NCBI GenBank assembly: GCA_030669135.1
Contig: DAOVEE010000004.1
Coordinates: 1 to 25,934 of the forward strand
Reading direction: 5' to 3'
Length of the DNA stretch: 25,934 bases
Source: Candidatus Bathyarchaeota archaeon
GTDB lineage: Archaea; Thermoproteota; Bathyarchaeia; TCS64
This document shows positions 1 through 5,265 of this stretch, piece after piece. The position numbers and the translations under genes were made by a program. Every line of letters starts with the position of its first letter. Positions within the stretch are counted from its first letter, which is position 1. A model generated the notes under the pieces. The model was not told the DNA's origin. It ran no database searches and saw only the letters and a list, made by a program, of their open reading frames with translations.

Positions 1-14
1 CATTAGTTTTAGAT

Positions 15-548
15 ATGGTTCAAAATATAATATTTATTTAAGGCATAGGAGATAGCGGTAAATCAACTATTGTACGAGCCTTAACAGGTACAAGAAATAA
101 AGGACTTTATTATGTTCGATCGATTGATGGGAATATTCTGAGACTAATCGTAAACCATTCATCTCCTCAGGAAAGAGGATGTGCAGACTATCCTCCAAAT
201 GAGTTCCTAGAATCGTTTGAGGATTTTTCAGGAGTCGAAAAAAAAGGATGGGACCTTCTAGTTTCAGCTCTACAATTTACAGATAAGCTCGGATGTTCGT
301 ATAAGGATTACATCAATAATTGTTTAATACATAATTTCAATGTGAAAGTTGGTTTCATTGAGAGGACTCAGGATCGGGAATCTATGGAATTTGAAGAGGT
401 CCTTGAAGTTTAAAAATTTTGTACCATGAAAGAGGTTCCTTTACTGCTTATAGACGCTGCAAATGATCCAAATGAGGAAGCAAATAGAATTAGACAAAAA
501 CTCTATCCGAAATAGAAACTTGGAAATGTTGAAAATTACCTGTATTAA
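15..548 (+). pseudogene. Decayed P-loop ATPase/kinase-like gene
   Basis: Reading from ATG 15 gives a continuous protein-like frame of about 177 codons with no frameshift but three internal stops: TAA at 39, TAA at 411 and TAG at 513, before a final TAA at 546. The first stop falls between a hydrophobic beta strand (MVQNIIFI) and a perfect Walker A motif (GIGDSGKST), exactly where P-loop NTPases have one residue. A later segment, VPLLLIDAANDPNEE (about codons 142-156), resembles a second hydrophobic strand ending in acidic residues. The Walker A motif is clear; the exact family is not, and a nucleotide or RNA kinase-like role is only a guess. Other genes here end on TAA and TAG normally, so stop reassignment is unlikely and loss of function is the simplest reading. 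The segment is AT-rich like the DarT genes next to it. Confidence 0.6.
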
Positions 549-550
549 CA

Positions 551-564
551 CCCTTTTTTTATTT
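551..564 (+). terminator. T-run terminator after the decayed gene
   Basis: CCC followed by seven T and ATTT starts three bases after the last stop of the decayed P-loop gene. This is the usual form of an archaeal oligo-T terminator, and its placement supports 548 as the original gene end. Confidence 0.4.
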
Positions 565-914
565 CTGCCACTGGTGGCTTTTGATCCACCTGTCATCCAT
601 GCGATCATCATGGTATTTAAGAGGCGGTTCAAGCAGACCGCAAGATCTATTTTATGCTAAAGTCTTTGTGAGTTGCCTCTTATTGGACCAAGTTTTTCCT
701 CGGTTGAACCATTTTCAGGTTCCCATGAGAATTGAGGAGTACATGACGAATATTATGTTGATCAAGGGGTAACGATATCCTTTCTTTATTGTGAAATAGT
801 ATCACAATCACTATTCGAATATTTTTCTTTATATTGATTAGATGACCGAATAACTCGATGAACGTGAGACATAATAAAATAATCAACAAATTGTCATGTC
901 AGCCTATCGTTCAC
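565..914. other. AT-rich stretch with no supportable gene
   Basis: No reading frame here has a recognisable domain or a good start. Short overlapping frames around 580-770 are not convincing. A short inverted repeat (AATAGT / ACTATT, about 786-805) is followed by an AT-rich run. The A-rich tract around 871-888 would read as a T-rich terminator on the minus strand just past the end of the DarT-macro gene at 915. I see no transposase, tRNA or repeat array. Confidence 0.4.
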
Positions 915-2096
915 TCAATGCCTTTTAAGACAATGAAACTTTGTTAGATATTCTGCGCGAATATCTTTCTCTAATGGTAAGTAAATTCTTACGGGAATAT
1001 CTAATTGAGATAAAATTCCACACATTACTGGTCCTGCTTCTTTCCATTTTAAGTTTCCTAAACCACAACCTAAAGCAGGCAAAGATAAAGATTGTATCCC
1101 ATTTTTCTTATAATTCTTCAAGACCCAATGTAGACCTGCTTCAATTCCTTCAAGAGATGAATCATTACGCCAATGATCCTTTGTTGGAAATAGAAGGAAC
1201 CACTTTGTTTGTACCCCATTAGTCATTGTATCAGGTTCATCTGCTAACTCTGCAGTGAACGATGATTCGCGTTTATACAGATAGGGTTTCCCATATTTTA
1301 TTTTCCGAGACCTACACAAATCCTGATAATATACATAAACATCAGGGAATTGATACTTTGCTCTTGAAGCAATCCCTTTACCCATTACTCCAACACAATT
1401 TACACTGATTATAATGGTTTGGTAATCAGAAAAGAACAGGTCTCCGTCAGCCAAATCGAGATTTTCGGTAATCGGTATGATTCTCTTAGGTTGGAAAAAC
1501 ATCATGGGTTCAGGAATAATTGGTACCTTACTTGTACTAATTTTCGATTTAGCCTCGTCTCGAACAACTGAGTTTGCTACATAAATGCTATTTATATATT
1601 CGGCAGGAACTAGATCGGGAATTAATATTTCAGCCATGATTTTCCTTTTTGAACCATCCTGCCATAACCAGTATTCTCTTTGAAGATCTTTCCGAATTTC
1701 ACGATACGTTTTTTTCAATTCCTTTATTGGTTTTATTTCAGAATACGAGCTAGCTGCATTACCGTTACTAACGAAAATATTTGGTATATCCAAAACAGTT
1801 TTCTTGATGCCAAGAATGGCAATTTTATCAACACCGATCTCTGAAATTACTCGGTAAAGCATAGGATTTCGCGGTTGAAGATATATATTAGCGTAAGCCC
1901 AAAGGTCTTTGCCATCAGGCGTTAATATCTCACTCCGGTTAACAACAATATTATTATCGTATATTTTCGCGTGATTAATCCCCTCCATTGATATTCGCTC
2001 ATGTGAGAAAATGCCATTCTTTAAAATAGACTCTAAATTGTCTATGTGAGTAATATAATATAATTCACGATGTGGTATATCATTAGAATAAGACAT
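915..2096 (-). CDS. DarT toxin-DarG macrodomain fusion (DNA ADP-ribosyltransferase plus hydrolase)
   Basis: A 393-residue protein with two domains. Residues about 9-185 match DarT (DUF4433), which ADP-ribosylates thymidine in single-stranded DNA using NAD. It has the N-terminal YYITHIDNLESIL block with the NAD-site His (H17), the PRNPMLYRV block near 75-83, and a strand with the expected catalytic Glu (MAEILIP, E156). Residues about 211-375 match the macrodomain of DarG, which removes the DNA ADP-ribose: GDLFFSDYQTIII, VNCVGVMGKGIASRAK (232-247), FPTKDHWR, and LPALGCGLGNLKW (339-351). DarT and DarG are normally separate, adjacent genes; the DarT-binding C-terminal domain of DarG is absent here. 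An upstream in-frame TTG (2102) is possible, but ATG 2096 is preferred. It lies 79 bases after the second DarT-like gene on the same strand, so co-transcription is likely. Expected role: defence or regulated DNA modification. Confidence 0.85.
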   Translation of the reverse strand: MSYSNDIPHRELYYITHIDNLESILKNGIFSHERISMEGINHAKIYDNNIVVNRSEILTPDGKDLWAYANIYLQPRNPMLYRVISEIGVDKIAILGIKKTVLDIPNIFVSNGNAASSYSEIKPIKELKKTYREIRKDLQREYWLWQDGSKRKIMAEILIPDLVPAEYINSIYVANSVVRDEAKSKISTSKVPIIPEPMMFFQPKRIIPITENLDLADGDLFFSDYQTIIISVNCVGVMGKGIASRAKYQFPDVYVYYQDLCRSRKIKYGKPYLYKRESSFTAELADEPDTMTNGVQTKWFLLFPTKDHWRNDSSLEGIEAGLHWVLKNYKKNGIQSLSLPALGCGLGNLKWKEAGPVMCGILSQLDIPVRIYLPLEKDIRAEYLTKFHCLKRH

Positions 2097-2175
2097 ACTC
2101 AATCCACAATATCCTACTTAGGATTAATCTACCTTACGATGATTTATCAAAAACAGAGAAAAATTGACTATAAAG

Positions 2176-2874
2176 TCAGGGCAAGCCATGAACGAAAACC
2201 TTTAGTTGATGCAATGTATTTTCGCCATGAATTTGTTTAATTTCATGAATTACTTTTTCTGCACGAGTCTCGTCATTTAGAATTATTGCTTCGAAATCTT
2301 GGGGAAAAATTAGATAATTTGATGGTGTGTCTAAAACGTCGACTTCGGACACGATTTCGTATTTACCGCGTGGATTTGTAGTGATGCATTGTTTAATATT
2401 GGATAATAAATCACTCTTACAATGACAGTGCAATTCATTCGTTTCGTTTTTTATTGCTAAATCATTAAAATATTTTAGCTCATTAGAGTCGGCTGAACTA
2501 CATAACTTACTAAATTTGACTAAAAGTATTGAGATGTTTGGATAATCAGCATCCATTTTTTCTTTCAGTGTCTTATGTAAAGATCCGTAAAAGCGCTTAT
2601 TCTGAATTTTCGGTTTCTCATAATTATTTCGAAGATATTTCCATAATGATCTGCTTCGTTTATGTGAATAATATCCTACAAATAGAGGTACATACTCATC
2701 AAGACCCATGGACGTCCTCATTCGTTGTTCGGGATCTATGGAAATGTCTTGATAGGTCGATCCAGCCTTGTTTAAAACAACCCTTGATCGTAACTGACCG
2801 GTTTTAATAATTTTCATTAGATTATTGATATGGGTATAGTGAAAGAAGGGTACTTTAGTTACAGTTAAACACAT
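2176..2874 (-). CDS. Diverged DarT-like (DUF4433-related) ADP-ribosyltransferase
   Basis: A 232-residue protein. The N-terminus FFHYTHINNLMKIIKTGQL has the DarT opening motif with His15. Next comes a block (QDISIDPEQRMR, then LDEYVPLFVGYYS, residues 42-69) that parallels the Q..R and L.DYVPFYF elements of the DarT NAD pocket. Near the C-terminus, YEIVSEVDV (172-180) places Glu177 where DarT has its catalytic Glu, followed by an alternating strand and DFEAIILND. The middle (80-165) is diverged and has a Cys/His-rich patch (CHCKSD). No macrodomain is attached. Start ATG 2874 has a TATA-like element about 55 bases upstream. It is probably the first gene of an operon with the DarT-macro fusion. 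The fold is likely; activity and target are inferred, and an RNA or protein target cannot be excluded. Confidence 0.65.
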   Translation of the reverse strand: MCLTVTKVPFFHYTHINNLMKIIKTGQLRSRVVLNKAGSTYQDISIDPEQRMRTSMGLDEYVPLFVGYYSHKRSRSLWKYLRNNYEKPKIQNKRFYGSLHKTLKEKMDADYPNISILLVKFSKLCSSADSNELKYFNDLAIKNETNELHCHCKSDLLSNIKQCITTNPRGKYEIVSEVDVLDTPSNYLIFPQDFEAIILNDETRAEKVIHEIKQIHGENTLHQLKVFVHGLP

Positions 2875-2928
2875 TTGAAAAGTAATGACATTTCACTAAT
2901 ATTTATTGTTATTTACAGAAATAAATTA

Positions 2929-2936
2929 CATATAAA
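2929..2936 (-). promoter_or_regulatory. Candidate TATA box for the DarT-like pair
   Basis: On the minus strand the bases read TTTATATG inside a very AT-rich tract, 55 bases before ATG 2874, which would leave a leader of about 30 bases. No matching box is evident in the 79-base gap before the fusion gene, consistent with one transcript. Confidence 0.35.
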
Positions 2937-3137
2937 TAATATTCTGATTGATAACCCGGTCACTCCCATTAAAGGTCCTTACCAATCTATTTACAATCTC
3001 TATCAAAGATGAATTCGAGGTCTGTTGAACATCTGTGACTCTAAACAAGTAACTCAAGGAAAATATCTTAAAATGCATTATACTGGTAATAGCCCTCGTT
3101 ATCCAAAAAGTCCTTACAACGGTCATCTTACTCGATT

Positions 3138-3164
3138 AAAAAAAACATCCCCAAAAAGGAGATG
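3138..3164 (-). terminator. Hairpin plus T8 terminator on the minus strand
   Basis: On the minus strand CATCTCC, a TTTTT loop and GGGGATG form a 7-pair stem with one T-G wobble, directly followed by eight T. It looks like a bacterial intrinsic terminator. It would stop transcription arriving from about 3200-3390, where no protein gene is visible, and it insulates the DarT-like genes downstream. Confidence 0.55.
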
Positions 3165-3363
3165 ATTTATATTAAACAACGTAAAATCAGCCTCCTTAAT
3201 CACTGAGCGAAACCCCGTGCCGAGAAAATCGCTTCACACCTACATTCAAGCAGGCGTTACTAACACCCGTGTACACGTTACCGTAGGCAACCTACTACAA
3301 CAGAAAAGAACATACCCAAGAAAAATTTTTCCCCTATTACCTGTAGCAGGATCAGCTAGCCAT

Positions 3364-3372
3364 CCTTTTATC
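3364..3372 (+). promoter_or_regulatory. TATA box of the ASCH gene (leaderless)
   Basis: CCTTTTATC is centred 27 bases before ATG 3395, the spacing expected for an archaeal gene whose transcript begins at the start codon. This supports the chosen start. Confidence 0.5.
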
Positions 3373-3394
3373 CGCCTCAGGTATCTTTCAAGGT

Positions 3395-3853
3395 ATGACA
3401 TACAGCCCGCGAGTGCTTGACTTCTGGGAGAAAATCAAGAGGGAGACGGGCATTGAGGGCGACTTCACAGACGCGTACGGCATAGGGGACAGCCCCGAGT
3501 TGAAGCAGGAGCTCCTGGAGCTTATTCTTGAAGGCAAGAAACGCGCCTCAACGACGCTGGTCAGGGAGAGCATGCTGGAGGGGTGGCCCGAGTCTGAGGT
3601 CGGGCAGTATAACATCGTCCTCGACGGCGACGACGAGCCGGCCGCCGTCATAAGGACCGTGAGCGTCAGACGGTGCAGGTTCAGCGAGGTTGACGAGGAG
3701 CACGCCTACTGGGAGGGAGAGGACGAGAGAACACTGGACGCGTATATCCGAGAGCACACGAAGTACTACACGCGGATCGGGGGGCGCTTGGGCTTCGAGT
3801 TCACCCCGGACATGGAAGTCATCTTAGATCGATACGAACTGGTTTATCCCTGA
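3395..3853 (+). CDS. ASCH domain protein (DUF984/YqfB-like)
   Basis: A 152-residue soluble protein. The core ILEGKKRASTTLVRE (about 44-58) is the ASCH signature G-K-K-x-A-S/T-T, followed by LPEVG-like EVGQYNIVLDGDDEPAAVIRT and the F.EVDEEHAYWEGEDERTL segment typical of the DUF984 branch. ASCH proteins have a PUA-like beta-barrel and are predicted RNA or modified-nucleoside binders; some bacterial members are N4-acetylcytidine amidohydrolases (YqfB). Length and motif order fit the full domain. The gene stands alone at the edge of the GC-rich core, just right of the AT-rich island. Family assignment is firm; substrate is unknown. Confidence 0.85.
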   Translation: MTYSPRVLDFWEKIKRETGIEGDFTDAYGIGDSPELKQELLELILEGKKRASTTLVRESMLEGWPESEVGQYNIVLDGDDEPAAVIRTVSVRRCRFSEVDEEHAYWEGEDERTLDAYIREHTKYYTRIGGRLGFEFTPDMEVILDRYELVYP

Positions 3854-3877
3854 TTATTGTTTGATTAATTTCAGGAC

Positions 3878-4111
3878 CTAAGGCTTGACGGTTTTCCTGA
3901 TACTCTCAAACTCTTCTACGGTGATCTCACCCTTGGCCAATCTCATCCTCGCGACCTCAACCGGGTCCTCGTGGATGTACCGGTGCCCCCGGGGCCTGAA
4001 ACTGTACCAGACTATGTACCCTAAGCCCGCTAAGAGGAGGGGCCAGAACCACATGCCGGCGCCCATCATCGTAAACCAGCCTTGTCCTAACCAGCAATAC
4101 ATAAACATCAT
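3878..4111 (-). CDS. Small membrane protein with SHOCT tail
   Basis: A 77-residue protein. A Met- and Trp-rich start leads into one membrane helix (about 18-37, WFWPLLLAGLGYIVWYSF), then a basic linker (RPRGHRY). The C-terminal SHOCT motif VARMRLAKGEITVEEFESIRKTV (about 52-75) is a short conserved helix pair found at the ends of many prokaryotic membrane and secreted proteins, proposed to mediate oligomer formation. The start has two consecutive ATG codons (4111, 4108). A shared AT-rich divergent promoter with the next gene (GAATATATACC, about 4151) is likely. Function is unknown beyond membrane anchoring. Confidence 0.8.
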   Translation of the reverse strand: MMFMYCWLGQGWFTMMGAGMWFWPLLLAGLGYIVWYSFRPRGHRYIHEDPVEVARMRLAKGEITVEEFESIRKTVKP

Positions 4112-4191
4112 CCCATGAAGAAATCTTCAAGTAACCCATGCGTGGTTGCGGAATATATACCTTAATCAAGACGCGTCATCCTTCCGTATGC

Positions 4192-4199
4192 CTTTTACA
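4192..4199 (+). promoter_or_regulatory. TATA-like box supporting ATG 4223
   Basis: CTTTTACA is centred 27 bases upstream of ATG 4223, the leaderless spacing seen for other genes here. It would fall too close to the upstream GTG 4202 for that codon to be used. Confidence 0.35.
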
Positions 4200-4222
4200 C
4201 TGTGGCTCCGCATCCAATAACC

Positions 4223-4573
4223 ATGTATAAAGTGGTTTTCACAGTCGTAGAGGTAAACGACCCTGTTAGCCTGGACGGGGCGCCCACCCACGTATCGGGC
4301 CCATGCAAGATGTACCGGGTCGGGGACAGGATGACCGTCGTAGGCAACCCCGGGCGGCTGGTGCTCGAGGAGACGGACAGCGTATGCCTAGCCGCGTTCA
4401 GCGCCATACTGCCCCTCACCTCCGCCATGACCCGGGAGGTCACAGAGCCCTGGGACTACATGGACAAGATAAAGTACTACAGTTGCCCAGACTCGGAGAG
4501 ACCCGTGGTATTCAAGGTGGAGCGCTTCGAGGTAGAGCAGGGAGAGTACCCCACCCTACACGGCAAGAAATGA
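4223..4573 (+). CDS. TIGR04076-like small protein
   Basis: A 116-residue protein beginning MYKVVFTVVEVNDPVSLDG. The arrangement of an N-terminal strand, a G.K.Y.VGD segment (CKMYRVGDRMTV), a Cys with Ala-rich helix (VCLAAFSAILPL) and a C-terminal Cys followed by a PVVFKVER strand fits the TIGR04076 family, a group of about 90-120-residue proteins of unknown function common in anaerobic archaea and bacteria. Cysteines at the family positions may bind a metal, but this is not demonstrated. An upstream in-frame GTG (4202) would add MAPHPIT; the TATA-like box and family length favour ATG 4223. No operon partner. Confidence 0.65.
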   Translation: MYKVVFTVVEVNDPVSLDGAPTHVSGPCKMYRVGDRMTVVGNPGRLVLEETDSVCLAAFSAILPLTSAMTREVTEPWDYMDKIKYYSCPDSERPVVFKVERFEVEQGEYPTLHGKK

Positions 4574-4590
4574 TTTTTTCTGAGTGTTGA

Positions 4591-4848
4591 TTATTCTCTT
4601 ATCCTTTTATCATGTAAAATAGCCCAAGTATACGAAGACCCCATAATTTTTTCACTAAAATCACCAGGACCTTGGACGGGTAATTCTTTATACGCATTCA
4701 AGAAATTGTTCTTGTGAAGTGGAAATGAAGTTCTGTTTGTTATCAATTGGTTTTTTTCAACATGGTAAGTAAAGAGTAAGCCGCTTATAGTCTCAAACTC
4801 TTCTTCCTGATGTCTTATAATATTGCTCCATATCTCTTCAAAGATCAT
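4591..4848 (-). CDS. Conserved hypothetical 85-residue protein
   Basis: The protein reads MIFEEIWSNIIRH, an acidic linker, FETISGLLFTYHVEKNQL, an NRTSFPLHKNNFLNAY segment, and ends SSYTWAILHDKRIRE. The motif order (FxT.TG.xFTY.V..N.I, then a helix, then G.SY.WAIL.D.RI) matches a small protein family I recall from diverse bacteria and archaea with no assigned function; family memory, not a search, is the basis. It is soluble, with no signal or membrane segment. It lies divergently from the next gene across a 50-base gap, in a patch more AT-rich than its neighbours, which suggests acquisition by transfer. Confidence 0.6.
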   Translation of the reverse strand: MIFEEIWSNIIRHQEEEFETISGLLFTYHVEKNQLITNRTSFPLHKNNFLNAYKELPVQGPGDFSEKIMGSSYTWAILHDKRIRE

Positions 4849-4869
4849 ATCATAGGATCAATGAAACAC

Positions 4870-4878
4870 TTAATTTTA
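4870..4878 (+). promoter_or_regulatory. TATA box for the 4899 gene
   Basis: TTAATTTTA is centred about 25 bases before ATG 4899, again pointing to a leaderless transcript. It sits inside the 50-base divergent spacer. Confidence 0.4.
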
Positions 4879-4898
4879 ACATTTACTTCGTATTAACA

Positions 4899-5258
4899 AT
4901 GCCAAGGATTCACACGCTAGGAAGTAAAAACAGAAGAACCGAATTCAATTATAAAGGCTCTGTGAAATCGGGAGTTGAATTGCTTTTTTCGGGTAACCCA
5001 AAAATTTCTGCTGAATTTTTCAATGAAATGCTAAATACTTTTTCAGGGAAAACAGTGAAAGGTGGATTTAGTATGACAAACCCATCACAAAATGGCTTTG
5101 GATCATGGATCGCAACAACTTCCAGTAACTTCGGTAGAAAATTAACTCCGAGACATGCTTCTTTTATCTCTGCACTTTTAGTTCATGAAGGATATATAAC
5201 TAGCTCATTAAACAGAAATGCAATAATTCTACACTTCCCAAAAAAAGAAGATAAATAA
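4899..5258 (+). CDS. Conserved hypothetical 119-residue protein
   Basis: The N-terminus PRIHTLGSKNRRTEF is basic. Residues about 30-60 form a helix and the segment GKTVKGGFSMTNPSQNGFGSWIA. The C-terminal half, LTPRHASFISALLVHEGYI followed by NAIILHFPK, looks like a helix-turn-helix-sized unit and a final strand. I recall proteins with this G.FT.P..GSLG.W ... LTPRHASFIAA motif set in bacteria and archaea, without known function. DNA binding is a guess from the basic N-terminus and the helical end. Base composition is AT-rich like its divergent partner; both end abruptly against GC-rich genes. Confidence 0.6.
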   Translation: MPRIHTLGSKNRRTEFNYKGSVKSGVELLFSGNPKISAEFFNEMLNTFSGKTVKGGFSMTNPSQNGFGSWIATTSSNFGRKLTPRHASFISALLVHEGYITSSLNRNAIILHFPKKEDK

Positions 5259-5265
5259 TCGAAGA

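Larger units (their letters stand above)
2937..3394. other. Non-coding boundary between AT-rich island and core
   Basis: No good gene is seen. A 66-codon minus-strand frame (2926-3126) has no recognisable domain and no clear promoter or ribosome site. From about 3180 to 3390 base composition becomes more balanced and the minus strand shows short self-complementary pieces: GTAGG-TTG-CCTAC, the 10-base palindrome CGTGTACACG, and GGATGGCTAGCTGATCC. These precede a strong minus-strand terminator at 3138-3164. A structured RNA transcribed leftward is possible but unproven. Confidence 0.35.

Noticed and set aside
15..548. Stop-codon reassignment to explain in-frame TAA and TAG
   Set aside because: Genes throughout the window, including the AT-rich ones, end on TAA, TAG and TGA at expected lengths, so ordinary decay is simpler.
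463..772. Overlapping plus-strand frames that could be transposase remnants
   Set aside because: No DDE or HTH motif could be recognised in any frame and no terminal inverted repeats were seen.
2926..3126. 66-codon minus-strand frame as a possible third gene or antitoxin
   Set aside because: No domain, low-complexity AT-rich composition, and no promoter between it and the terminator at 3138-3164. A plus-strand frame in the same place also looks partly protein-like but has no start and an internal TGA.
3217..3420. 67-codon plus-strand frame and possible rRNA fragment at the island edge
   Set aside because: The frame runs into the ASCH gene in a different frame with no domain, and comparison from memory with conserved 16S/23S, SRP and RNase P motifs gave no match.
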